From Alphaproteobacteria bacterium (GTDB taxonomy: Bacteria; Pseudomonadota; Alphaproteobacteria; JAAEOK01), in assembly GCA_024244705.1 (NCBI GenBank), contig JAAEOK010000082.1:61037-125036 (forward strand): 64,000 nucleotides of DNA. The letters run 5' to 3'. Every line of letters starts with the position of its first letter. The first letter of the stretch is position 1. The notes beneath the pieces are model-generated. The model was not told where the DNA came from. It saw only the letters and a program-made list of their open reading frames with translations, and did not search any database. Both the position numbers and the translations under genes were made by a program. This document shows positions 36,301 through 43,888 of this stretch, piece by piece.

Positions 36301-37166
36301 TGCCCTCGCTGCGGGTTTGCGCCGATCCGACCGAACAGCTGTATCTGAACAACGTTCGCGTGAATGGGATCATTCCAGCCAGTGATGTTGGCGCCTGGTA
36401 TGTGCTCGGACTGCTAAATGCGCCGGTGTGCGACCATGTTTTTCGCCGAATAGCCAAACCCAAAGATGGCGGATGGTTCGAGGCGAACAAGCAATTCATA
36501 GCGCCTCTCCCAATCGCGAGAGCATCAGATAAGGATCAGCTATCGGTTACGGCGCATGCCCAAAAACTCCAAGCCCTGCACACGGAGCGACGCGATTTAC
36601 TGGCGGACGACCAGCGCCGTCTTCAGGTCGTGCGATATCGGAATAGGCCGGAAATTTGGCTTTTCCCCGATCTCACGCCCAAACGAGATCTCCAGCAAGA
36701 AGCGCCCGCTCGGCTGGAAGCGGCGGAAAAACGAGAATGGGCAAAGAAGCGCTATGAGCAGGATCGTGACGCCCATATCGAAGCTTTGGGGGCGCGGCTG
36801 AGGCCGGGCGTTTCAATGGATGCGAGCTTTAAAGGTGGCGAACTCAAATTCTTCGTGGACGGCGCACCAGTCGTCGAACGGATTTTTCTGTCCGATGTCG
36901 AAGGGCGGTTCATCCTCGCTCAATGGAAATTGCTCGCCACCACATACTCGGTGACGGAAAAAACAGATGGCAAGAGGCTCGCGAATGCCCTGCGAAAGAT
37001 CGGCGAAACCGACAGCGCAGCCGTCGTAGATCAAGTTGTCCGCCTTCAGCAACACGTTTCCAGTGTCGAAGAAGAGATTGATCGAATTGAGACAGAACTC
37101 AACGCGCTGACATACAGACTTTATGATCTTACGCCTGACGAGATTCGGCTTATTGAGGGTGGATAG
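33315..37166 (+). CDS. Large type IIG-like restriction-modification / N6-adenine DNA methyltransferase
   Basis: A 1283-residue single polypeptide. The N-terminal region (about 1-180) has a possible PD-(D/E)xK nuclease core with Asp100 and Glu120-Phe-Lys122 (CEFKDIKS). The Eco57I-type methyltransferase core has motif I DPACGSG at about residue 541 and the catalytic NPPY at about 679. A TaqI-C-like target-recognition region covers roughly 880-1050, and coiled coil follows near the end (about 1230-1265). The gene is visibly less GC-rich than its neighbours and its codons are less biased, which suggests transfer. No separate restriction, BREX or DISARM genes flank it. Recognition sequence unknown. 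Confidence 0.88.
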   Translation: MRESHSSFVTRQFLRSVWALDYEAYKDSDEERALCDRLNRWSARTDLKESSAEAALLEEFFRQTWGYVQSGQEGAGDAFTLYPQFPVPGGGARGRQGSADAALGNFTSAAENLTPQVLCEFKDIKSALDAPQKRKGDNRSPVKQGLDYLSASRRGLFGNEPILPTWAIITDMNEFRLYWADRGPRQFVRFTIRPVDLFQGPSLIEDDEEARFDRFLFYRLFHRDTLLVHGASGRSLLTQLVAQQWVIERQLENTFYQEYRAYREHLYLALIENNGVGSDRFPGTRGRLVRLAQKILDRFIFIFFCEDMGRALGFPPQLLRDFLIYESNDAYFDPEANTIWPRLLGLFRAMNDGSAFGGNQLNQFNGGLFASDRALEQLVIPNRVFCQQGQGQNEASLYTYQLTLLYLSASYNFASDWAQGLSNPPVVETTRLGDAAKRDPGKSLGLYILGRIFEQSITELEILEAEAEDRPSINKESKRKRDGVYYTPEWVVEHIVTETIGSRLADLKAQAGWPDAGGNDLPTEASILSYEQALKSIQIVDPACGSGAFLITALRYLVDEWHALQELRKQVSRTYTTRDGEDDRIIRNILRNNLYGVDINSASVEITKLALWLHTARGDQPLSSLDDHIREGNSLIGSNFYDGLAPYSEDEQERINAFDWRDAFPQVFENGGFDAVIGNPPYVKLQNFRKVHADMAAFLKTDAAGSETYASTQTGNFDLFLPFIEKGIDLLNEDGRLGYIAPSLWTMNEYGEGLRDHILEGRHLYGWIDFQSFQVFDEATTYTALQFFSRTPNDFVRVALVPDGVIPEEPWAGNDSRLSYDQLPFGNRWLLTTGADRDLIDGLYQRCVRLDHPEITRNIYQGLITSADAVYHLTKLAPGRYLCKPNRDDGPPYEVAIEDEIMKPLVSGTEAKRYIEPKTDTYLLFPYLVDDQGAHLIPVSRMVAAYPQAWVYLRSWEEKLRARENRALDDDQWYRFGRHQNLDRQEIEKLIVAQTVPSLRVCADPTEQLYLNNVRVNGIIPASDVGAWYVLGLLNAPVCDHVFRRIAKPKDGGWFEANKQFIAPLPIARASDKDQLSVTAHAQKLQALHTERRDLLADDQRRLQVVRYRNRPEIWLFPDLTPKRDLQQEAPARLEAAEKREWAKKRYEQDRDAHIEALGARLRPGVSMDASFKGGELKFFVDGAPVVERIFLSDVEGRFILAQWKLLATTYSVTEKTDGKRLANALRKIGETDSAAVVDQVVRLQQHVSSVEEEIDRIETELNALTYRLYDLTPDEIRLIEGG

Positions 37167-37474
37167 CCCGCGCGCTCCGCCAATGGGAAATTGAAAATGT
37201 GCCGCACCTTCAAACGCCGTCCCATAAGAATTTCTTTTGGACAATCCCGACAGGCCCAGAGCTCAACGCGATGAGCGTGTCAAATTTGCGCCACAGCCTC
37301 GACGGCGCCGAACGCATCATCATTAGATTGCGCGAGGAGAACACGACAGCCCGATATCGGGTGCACCGGCAGGAAGACCCTCTCGACTAGATGGAAAGTC
37401 GGACAGTCGGCCCAAATAAGTCGGACAATCATGGTTTGTTCTTTGAGCCGCCCGGCCTAACCCCTTGAAATCAC
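37167..37474. other. Gap between restriction-modification gene and tRNA-Arg
   Basis: About 310 bases. A weak open frame of 63 codons (37199-37390, internal ATG at 37271) shows no recognisable domain and I do not call it a gene. The decamer AAGTCGGACA occurs twice, at 37396-37405 and 37418-37427, 22 bases apart. This may be the remnant of a mobile-element end. The rest holds nothing I can identify. Confidence 0.5.
37396..37427. repeat. Short direct repeat AAGTCGGACA x2
   Basis: Two exact copies of AAGTCGGACA, 22 bases apart start to start. They lie in non-coding sequence between the restriction-modification gene and tRNA-Arg. Paired short repeats like this occur at the ends of some IS21-like elements, but no transposase or terminal inverted repeat is seen, so the origin is open. 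Confidence 0.5.
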
Positions 37475-37551
37475 TGGCGCGCCCCGGAGGATTCGAACCC
37501 CCAACCTCCTGATCCGTAGTCAGACGCTCTATCCAGTTGAGCTAGGGGCGC
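37475..37551 (-). tRNA. tRNA-Arg(ACG)
   Basis: The minus strand has a seven-base acceptor stem GCGCCCC/GGGGCGC. The D-arm is AGCTCAACTGGATAGAGC, the anticodon arm CTGA-CTACGGA-TCAG gives anticodon ACG, and the T-arm is TTGGGGGTTCGAATCCTCC. An encoded CCA ends it. Length is 77 bases. Its 3' end faces the low-GC restriction-modification insert, a typical position for an integration site. Confidence 0.95.
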
Positions 37552-37801
37552 ATGCGTGATAGCGGCCGGCCGGGTACCCGGCGGCGGGGCGCGACACTAG
37601 CCAAAACGATCCTCGAACGCAAGCGAACATGCCCCGGCTAAGTGGTTCCACCAGCGAAAGAATCCAACTTGTGGCGGCGGATGCCATCGGGTACCATCGA
37701 AATGTTGCCTGGGAGCCCGAGCTTTCGCATGCTCCCGTGCTCCTGTATGGACGGCGACCGTTCGCCGCCCCGTATTATCGGGGAGACACCAAGGATCCAG
37801 A

Positions 37802-38953
37802 ATGATGATAGCAAATAGACTGATCGTCGTTGCCGGCGCTACGTTGGCCCTGGCCGCCTGTAGCTTCGCCGACGAAGTCCTGTGGCCCGGTGCGACGGGC
37901 GAGGAAAGTGCGGCGCAGACCCAGACGACCAGCGGCGGGCGGGAAGTGCCGATTCAACCGTCCGCGGGCGAGACCGCGGCGCAGACCGATGCCGCCACGA
38001 CGGGAACCGCCGCACAATCGGGTCCGATCGTGGCCTCGCAGTTGCCGTCGGGCAGCGCGACCGGCACCATCGTCGGCGCGCGCGTTGCCGAGTTGCAGCG
38101 CGAATTGGCGCAGCTTCAACGCTCGGTCGCGTCCGATAACGGCGAGCTGCAGCAGCTACGCGGCCAATCGGCCAAGAACGGGCAGTCCTACAATTCCAGC
38201 GTCTCGGACGTGCGCTCGCGGCTCCAGGTCGGCACCACGCCCGGCAATCCGGAAGTCATCGCACTGTGGAACAAGGCACAGAACCGGCTTGATTCGGTCA
38301 ACGCCGACATTGGCCCGATGACCAACCTGGCCAGCAAGATCAACAACGACGTCACGGTTTCCAGTTTCCTGCTCGATTCGATTCGCGCTTCGTTCAACCT
38401 GGCGGGCGGCGTCGATGCCGATCATCGCAACCTGGAAAAACTCGAGAATGCGGCCACCGAGAGCCTGCAGCAGGCGAGCCAGATGCAGGCCGCGATCAAT
38501 GGCGAGATCACCCAGCAGGCGGCCTATGTATCGAGCGAGCGCCAGAACATGACCAGCCTGGCGATGGCCATCGATAAGGGGCATTTCCTCAACGCGCCCG
38601 GCAATGGGCGCAGCTTTGCCGGCACCGCCGGTGGCGGCGGCAACCAGGTGGCCTCGGTCGCGGAGCGGCGCCCGCTGGTCATGATCCGTTTCGACCGCGC
38701 CGATGTGCAGTACGAGGAGCCGTTGTTTTCGGCGGCCAATCAGGCGCTGCAGCGCTTCCCCAACGCCCAGTTCGACCTTGTCGCGGTGGCGCCGGCGGGC
38801 GCGTCGCCAGCGGTCCAGGAATCGTCCCGGCGCAATGCCGAGAAGGTCATGCGCTCGCTGACCAATATGGGCGTGCCGGCCAATCGGGTGACGATGTCGG
38901 CGGCGGCCAGCCCGACCGTGGCAACCGAAGAGGTCCACATCTTCGTGCGTTGA
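37802..38953 (+). CDS. Lipoprotein with coiled coil and OmpA-like C-terminal domain
   Basis: A 383-residue protein. A lipobox, ALAAC at about residues 16-20, predicts a lipid-modified Cys. A Gln/Thr/Ala-rich linker follows (about 30-85), then helical segments including a coiled coil (about 93-120). The C-terminal domain (about 290-383) has the OmpA-like pattern VMIRFDRADVQYEEPLFSAA and RRNAEKVMRSLTNMGVPANRV, which binds peptidoglycan. It probably links the outer membrane to the cell wall. Two ATG codons lie at 37802 and 37805, with AAGGATC upstream. The full family name is not known to me. Confidence 0.8.
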   Translation: MMIANRLIVVAGATLALAACSFADEVLWPGATGEESAAQTQTTSGGREVPIQPSAGETAAQTDAATTGTAAQSGPIVASQLPSGSATGTIVGARVAELQRELAQLQRSVASDNGELQQLRGQSAKNGQSYNSSVSDVRSRLQVGTTPGNPEVIALWNKAQNRLDSVNADIGPMTNLASKINNDVTVSSFLLDSIRASFNLAGGVDADHRNLEKLENAATESLQQASQMQAAINGEITQQAAYVSSERQNMTSLAMAIDKGHFLNAPGNGRSFAGTAGGGGNQVASVAERRPLVMIRFDRADVQYEEPLFSAANQALQRFPNAQFDLVAVAPAGASPAVQESSRRNAEKVMRSLTNMGVPANRVTMSAAASPTVATEEVHIFVR

Positions 38954-39188
38954 TCGCCGACGACGGCCATCGCTGCGTTGGGACTCCGAATAGCGAAGCT
39001 CATGTGCCGCGAACCGTGACCCGTTCCGATGCGGGAAACGGACCGGACGACTTCGACGCGCATTGCGGCAATTTTTCCGACCCATCCGCCTCGGCTTCTG
39101 CGTTAACAGCGACGCGCTGCGATTTCACACATGGTGAATGGCCTCGCGGGCGACCGAAATCGACACTTTCGATACACGGGAGACAGTC

Positions 39189-39893
39189 ATGGCAACAGAA
39201 AAAGTGGCGATCGTGACTGCGGGCGGCAGCGGCATGGGCGCTGGCGCCGCACGCAAACTCGCGGCCGACGGATTTCGCGTTGCCATCCTGTCGTCTTCCG
39301 GCAAGGGAGAGACCCTGGCCGAGGAACTCGGCGGCATCGGCGTGACGGGGTCGAACCAGTCGAACGACGACCTCGCGCGATTGGTCGATCAGACCGTGGA
39401 AAAGTGGGGGCGCGTCGACGTCCTGGTCAATAGCGCCGGACACGGGCCGCGGGCACCTGTCCTCGAGCTATCGGACGAGGACTGGCACCAGGGCTTGGAG
39501 GTCTATTTCCTGAACGTGGTCCGCCCGACCCGGTTGGTGGCACCGATCATGGTCCGGCAAAAGTCCGGCGTGATCATCAATATCTCGACCTTCGCCGCCT
39601 TCGAGCCCGATCCCGTATTTCCGACCTCCGGCGTCTTTCGCGCCGGGCTGGCGGCTTACACGAAGCTGTTCGCGGACAAATACGCGGCCGACAACATCCG
39701 CATGAACAACGTGCTGCCCGGCTTCATCGACAGCCTGCCGGAAAAGCCCGAGTTCCGCGACCGCATCCCGATGCAGCGCTATGGAAAAACCGATGAGATC
39801 GCCGCCGTGATCGGCTTTTTGGCCTCCGACGGCGCCGGCTACATCACCGGGCAGAACATTCGGGTCGACGGTGGGATCACCCGGTCCGTCTGA
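39189..39893 (+). CDS. Short-chain dehydrogenase/reductase family protein with altered active site
   Basis: A 234-residue Rossmann protein of SDR design. The nucleotide-binding turn is TAGGSGMGAG (residues 10-19), with NSAG at 81-84 and the catalytic Ser at 133 (NISTFAAF). The expected Tyr-x-x-x-Lys is replaced by Ser147-Gly-Val-Phe-Arg151. Standard SDR chemistry is therefore unlikely unless other residues take over. Later landmarks such as NNVLPG and ITGQNIRVDGG are normal. The start ATG at 39189 has GGGAGA eight bases upstream. The neighbour is a convergent Ntn-hydrolase gene. Confidence 0.88.
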   Translation: MATEKVAIVTAGGSGMGAGAARKLAADGFRVAILSSSGKGETLAEELGGIGVTGSNQSNDDLARLVDQTVEKWGRVDVLVNSAGHGPRAPVLELSDEDWHQGLEVYFLNVVRPTRLVAPIMVRQKSGVIINISTFAAFEPDPVFPTSGVFRAGLAAYTKLFADKYAADNIRMNNVLPGFIDSLPEKPEFRDRIPMQRYGKTDEIAAVIGFLASDGAGYITGQNIRVDGGITRSV

Positions 39894-39905
39894 TCCGATA
39901 AGGCT

Positions 39906-41495
39906 CTAATAGCCGGCGACGGCGCCGTCGCCGCGCGGGTCGTTGGCGCCCTCGATCGTTCCCGACGCGTGGCATACCAAGGCGCCGGCGTGCCCCATGA
40001 TCTCATCGAACGCTTCGGTAACGACGACTTCGTGTCCGGCGGTGCGGAGGGCGTCGAGGACCGCGGGGTCGAAGCGGTTCTCGAGCCGCAGCGCGGTGGT
40101 CGTCTCGCTCCACCGTCGGCCGAGCAGCCAGCGCGGCCCGCTGACCGCCTGCTGCAGGCCCTGGCCGAAGCGGGCGTAGCGGGAGAAAACCGCCGCTTGG
40201 GTCTGCGGCTGACCGTCGCCGCCCATGGTGCCGTAGACCATGACACGGCCGTCGTCGAGCCGGGCCAGCGCCGGGTTGTTGGTGTGGAAGGGTTGCCGGC
40301 CCGGCGTCAGCGGGTTCGGCGCCGCTTCATCGAGGGCGAAACTGACGCCGCGGTTCTGCCAGGTGATACCGGTTTGCGGCAACACCACGCCGGCGCCGAA
40401 TTCCCAATAGATCGAATGGATGAAACTGACCGCGCGTCCCTGTTCGTCGATCGCGCCGAGCCACACCGTATCGCCGGGATTGGCCGGTTGCGGCCACGGC
40501 GCCGCGTGCGCGGGATCGATTCCACCGGCCGCGCGGGCCAGCGCCTCGTCGGAAAGATGGCCGACCGGATCGGTGACGGCGAACGCCGGATCGGTGATCT
40601 CGTCATCGCGAACCCGAAACGCCTGCTTGGTCGCCTCGACCAGAAGATGGACGTGTTCGAAATTATCCGCCGCGGTGCAGTCAAAGCGGTCGAAAAGCGC
40701 CAGGATCATCAACGACGCCAGGCCCTGGGTCGGCGGCGGCAGATTGTAGATTGTGGCGCCCGTGAGGGCGACCGACAGGGGGGCGGCGGCGGTCACCCGA
40801 TGGCCTTCGATATCGTCCAGGGTCAGCAGGCTGCCGGCACGCTCCAGATCGGCGGCAATGGCGCGGGCTATATCGCCACGATAGAAATCTTCGAGACCGG
40901 CCGCGGCGAGACGGTCCAACGTCTCGGCGAGCGCCGTGTTGCGGAACAGTTCACCGACATCTGGTACGGTGCCGCCGGGCAGGAACAGGTCGGCGAAACC
41001 CGGCACGTCGGCGAGCTCGTCGCGCTTGGCGGCGGTGTTCTCGTGCTGCGAACGACTGACCGGAAAACCATGCCGCGCATAGTAGGCCGCGTCCGCGAGA
41101 AGCCGTGTCAACGGCAAGCGGCCATCCCACGTCCGGCTGATATCGAGCGCGGCTTGCCAGCTCGAAACCGTACCCGCCGCGGTGATCGCCGCCTGCGGGC
41201 CGCGCGACGGAATAGCTTCCAGGCCAAGCTCCCGGTAGTGGTCGATGGTAACCCGTTCGCCCGCGCGCCCGATGCCCATGATGCCGCGGGGCGGACCATT
41301 GCCATCGTCGATCAACCAGAACCCGTCGCCGCCGATCCCGTTCATATGCGGATAGACCACCGAAATCGTCGCCACCGCCGCGACCATGGCCTCGATCGCG
41401 TTGCCGCCTTCCCGCAGCACCGCCAAACCGGCTTCGGCAGCCAGGTTGTGGGATGCAACCACGGCGCCGCGGCGCGCCCGCGTTGTCCAGATCAT
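39906..41495 (-). CDS. Gamma-glutamyltransferase family Ntn-hydrolase (HpxW/oxamate amidohydrolase-like)
   Basis: A 529-residue self-processing Ntn-hydrolase. The nucleophile after cleavage would be Thr343 in GDTVWLGAIDEQGRAVSF. The surroundings (SIYWEFGAGVVLP and TMGGDGQPQTQAAVF) resemble oxamate amidohydrolase HpxW more than classical GGT. No signal peptide is present, so it is cytoplasmic, unlike periplasmic GGT. The start ATG at 41493-41495 has GGGAGGGG just upstream; the long open frame beyond it is a shadow of the divergent gene. Substrate is unproven: glutathione, gamma-glutamyl compounds and oxamate-like amides are candidates. Confidence 0.87.
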   Translation of the reverse strand: MIWTTRARRGAVVASHNLAAEAGLAVLREGGNAIEAMVAAVATISVVYPHMNGIGGDGFWLIDDGNGPPRGIMGIGRAGERVTIDHYRELGLEAIPSRGPQAAITAAGTVSSWQAALDISRTWDGRLPLTRLLADAAYYARHGFPVSRSQHENTAAKRDELADVPGFADLFLPGGTVPDVGELFRNTALAETLDRLAAAGLEDFYRGDIARAIAADLERAGSLLTLDDIEGHRVTAAAPLSVALTGATIYNLPPPTQGLASLMILALFDRFDCTAADNFEHVHLLVEATKQAFRVRDDEITDPAFAVTDPVGHLSDEALARAAGGIDPAHAAPWPQPANPGDTVWLGAIDEQGRAVSFIHSIYWEFGAGVVLPQTGITWQNRGVSFALDEAAPNPLTPGRQPFHTNNPALARLDDGRVMVYGTMGGDGQPQTQAAVFSRYARFGQGLQQAVSGPRWLLGRRWSETTTALRLENRFDPAVLDALRTAGHEVVVTEAFDEIMGHAGALVCHASGTIEGANDPRGDGAVAGY

Positions 41496-41607
41496 GTCCC
41501 CTCCCGACTTCCCCAAAGGGCTGAGAGCTACCGCGATCACCCGGCCGGGGCAAGCATGGCTTGCTTGGCGATGCGGGCGCCGCGGCGTATTGTGGACCGA
41601 TAGGAGA

Positions 41608-42051
41608 ATGCCGGTGACCTTGCTGCGCTTCATAACGATCTGCGTTCTCGTGTTCGGGACATCGGCGGCCGCCGCCGCGGACGAGAACAGCGCGCCGTCC
41701 GAGGCCGCTCGCGCGGCGATCGAGGCGACCATTAGCGCGCAGATCGAGGCGTTTCGGCGGGACGACGGCGAGACGGCGTTTTCCTTTGCCGCACCAGCGA
41801 TTCGGGCCCGATTCGGCGATGCCAACACCTTCATGAAAATGGTCAGGTCCGGCTATCAGCCGGTCTATCGGCCCCAACTGGTCGAATTCCTGACCCTGGC
41901 CCCGATTGGCGGCCGGCTGATTCAGCGGGTGCTCGTCGTCGGCCCGGACGACGCCCTTTACATCGTGCTCTACGAGATGCGGCGGCAAGCGGACGATAGC
42001 TGGCGGATCAATGCTGTTGCACTGGTTCCGGCCGCGGACGAGGCAACCTAA
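41608..42051 (+). CDS. Exported DUF4864-like protein
   Basis: A 147-residue protein with a signal peptide (about residues 1-23, cleavage near AAAADE). It has a small SnoaL/NTF2-like domain: IEATISAQIEAFRRDDGETA, FSFAAPAIRARFG and a beta sheet. This matches the DUF4864 pattern of Alphaproteobacteria, whose function is unknown. ATG at 41608 sits almost on the AGGAG site. GTG two codons later, with AGGAG seven bases upstream, may be the true start. It is followed nine bases later by gpt. Confidence 0.78.
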   Translation: MPVTLLRFITICVLVFGTSAAAAADENSAPSEAARAAIEATISAQIEAFRRDDGETAFSFAAPAIRARFGDANTFMKMVRSGYQPVYRPQLVEFLTLAPIGGRLIQRVLVVGPDDALYIVLYEMRRQADDSWRINAVALVPAADEAT

Positions 42052-42060
42052 GCGACGGGA

Positions 42061-42576
42061 ATGACGATGGACGCGACAAGCGACAAGACCGACGAACGCT
42101 ATGTGAAGAACTATCCGGTTTCGTGGCAGGAACTGCACCGCGACGCCAAGGCGCTGGCCTGGCGGCTGATGGAGAAGGGACCGTGGAAGGGTCTGATCGG
42201 GATCGCCCGCGGGGGCTTGGTGCCGGCAACGATCGTCGCCCGCGAGCTGGAGATCCGGATGGTCGATTCGGTGTGCCTGGTCAGCTACGACTACCAGCAG
42301 CAGGGCGAGGTCAAAGTCCTCAAGGCACCGGTCCTCGAAGACGGCGGCACCGGCTGGTTGGTGGTCGACGACCTTGTCGACACCGGCCAGACCGCGCGCA
42401 AAGTCCATGAGCTGTGGCCGAACGTCCATCTGGCGGCGATTTTCGCCAAACCGGCGGGCCGCCCCGAGGTCGATACCTACGTCACCGAGGTCAGCCAGGA
42501 CACCTGGATCAATTTCCCGTGGGACACCGACCTCAGTTTCGTTCAGCCAATCGCCGGCATGACGGGGCGACCCTGA
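42061..42576 (+). CDS. gpt: Xanthine-guanine phosphoribosyltransferase
   Basis: A 171-residue type I phosphoribosyltransferase. The PRPP motif is WLVVDDLVDTGQTA, and ARGGLVPATIVARELEIR, KVLKAP and IFAKPAGRPEVDTYV align throughout with E. coli Gpt. It salvages guanine and xanthine. The ATG at 42061 or 42067 may be used; the first is kept. It may be co-transcribed with the upstream DUF4864-like gene. Its 3' neighbour on the other strand is the rhodanese gene. Confidence 0.95.
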   Translation: MTMDATSDKTDERYVKNYPVSWQELHRDAKALAWRLMEKGPWKGLIGIARGGLVPATIVARELEIRMVDSVCLVSYDYQQQGEVKVLKAPVLEDGGTGWLVVDDLVDTGQTARKVHELWPNVHLAAIFAKPAGRPEVDTYVTEVSQDTWINFPWDTDLSFVQPIAGMTGRP

Positions 42577-42596
42577 GCGACGAGGTCCAGAACGCT

Positions 42597-42980
42597 CTAG
42601 GTTTCGATATCGCCGCCGGTTCCAACCCAGGCCTGGAATCCCCCGGCGATATTGGCCACCTTATCCAGCCCCATATCGGCCAGCGTCTTGGTCGCCAACA
42701 CCGATCGCCCGCCGGAGCCGCAATAGATCATCAGCCGTTTGCCCGAACTCAGTTCCGGCTTGTGCATCGGACTCGCGGGATCGGCGATAAACTCGAGAAA
42801 ACCGCGCGGCGCATGGACGGCGCCCGGTATGCGTCCCTGCATCCACTCCTCGGTCTCGCGGACGTCGACGAAAATGGCGTCGCCGTCCTGATGGGTGCTC
42901 ATCGCCTCGGCGACATCGATCGTCGGGACCGCGGCGTTCGCTTCCGCCATCAATTGTTGAAACCCCTTCATCGCCATCAT
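42597..42980 (-). CDS. Rhodanese-like sulfurtransferase
   Basis: A 127-residue single rhodanese domain. The catalytic Cys lies in MIYCGSGGRSVLAT, with VDVRETEEWMQGRIPGAVHAP before it. It probably transfers sulfane sulfur to a cytoplasmic acceptor. The start ATG at 42978-42980 overlaps the panC stop in an ATGA junction and has GAGGAA seven bases upstream. It is thus the third gene of a panB-panC-rhodanese unit, although no link between the functions is known. Confidence 0.9.
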   Translation of the reverse strand: MMAMKGFQQLMAEANAAVPTIDVAEAMSTHQDGDAIFVDVRETEEWMQGRIPGAVHAPRGFLEFIADPASPMHKPELSSGKRLMIYCGSGGRSVLATKTLADMGLDKVANIAGGFQAWVGTGGDIET

Positions 42981-43861
42981 ACGTGTTCCTCTGTTTCGTG
43001 GCGGCGCAAGGCGACGTTGTCGATCAGCCGCGCCCGCCCCAGGTGGCCGGCGCCAAGCACCCGGCCGGGTCGGTCCGGTCGTTCGATCGGCACCAGGGTC
43101 GCGGCATCGCAGACGGCGACATAGTCTACCGATTCGAACCCCGCCGCCTGCAAACTTTCGGCGCCCCACGCGGCCGCCTCGCTGCCGGATTCGACGTCGT
43201 CGACGACGGCCCGGGCGACCGCACAGAGCGTTCGGTATAGGACCGGTGCCACCGCCCTTTGCTCCGCCGTAAGATAGGCGTTGCGCGACGAAAGTGCCAA
43301 TCCATCCGCCTCGCGTACGGTGGGCACGCCGACCACTTCGATCGGGATATCCAAATCGTGCGCCATGCGGCGGATGACCTGCAGTTGCTGGTAGTCCTTC
43401 TCGCCGAAATAGGCCTTGTCGGCCTGGGTCTGCAGAAACAGTTTGCTGACCACGGTGGCGACACCTTCGAAGTGGCCGGGCCGATGAACGCCATCGAGGA
43501 CGTCGGTTAGTCCGCCGACGATCACCTGGGTCGAAAAGCCGTCCGGGAAGACTTCGTCGACCGGCGGGATATAGACGACGTCGGTCCCGGCGGCGGCCAG
43601 CTTGTCGAGATCCGCCGTCTCATCGCGAGGATAGGCGGTGAAGTCTTCGCCCTCGCCGAATTGCTTGGGATTGACGAAGATCGTCACGACCACCCGGTCG
43701 GCCGCCGCGCGAGCGGCTTCGGCGAGGGCCAAATGACCGGCGTGGAGCGCCCCCATCGTCGGCACCAGCGCGACTTGGTTCGAGGCCGCACGCCATTCCG
43801 AAACCGTGGCCCGGACGTCGGCGGCACGCCGAACGATCACAGGTCGGGATTGTGTCGCCAT
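42977..43861 (-). CDS. panC: Pantothenate synthetase
   Basis: A 294-residue ligase that joins pantoate and beta-alanine using ATP. The HxGH-type motif is PTMGALHAGHLALAEAA, and GEKDYQQLQVIRRM and LSSRNAYLT (KMSKS-like) are present. It lies 27 bases after panB on the same strand and overlaps the rhodanese start. The length is typical. Confidence 0.96.
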   Translation of the reverse strand: MATQSRPVIVRRAADVRATVSEWRAASNQVALVPTMGALHAGHLALAEAARAAADRVVVTIFVNPKQFGEGEDFTAYPRDETADLDKLAAAGTDVVYIPPVDEVFPDGFSTQVIVGGLTDVLDGVHRPGHFEGVATVVSKLFLQTQADKAYFGEKDYQQLQVIRRMAHDLDIPIEVVGVPTVREADGLALSSRNAYLTAEQRAVAPVLYRTLCAVARAVVDDVESGSEAAAWGAESLQAAGFESVDYVAVCDAATLVPIERPDRPGRVLGAGHLGRARLIDNVALRRHETEEHV

Positions 43862-43888
43862 GCGGACGATCCGCCCGGCCGGTACGGG

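Noticed and set aside
33315..37166. BREX PglX or DISARM methyltransferase
   Set aside because: The methyltransferase motifs would fit, but no PglZ, BrxC, helicase or phospholipase D genes flank it, and the N-terminal ExK region favours a self-contained type IIG enzyme.
37199..37390. 63-codon open frame after the restriction-modification gene
   Set aside because: No domain, no clear ribosome-binding site, and it overlaps the direct-repeat region's edge. Not called as a gene.
39969..41603. 544-codon open frame on the plus strand across the HpxW-like gene
   Set aside because: Same reason: a composition shadow of a conserved minus-strand gene, with no recognisable motif.
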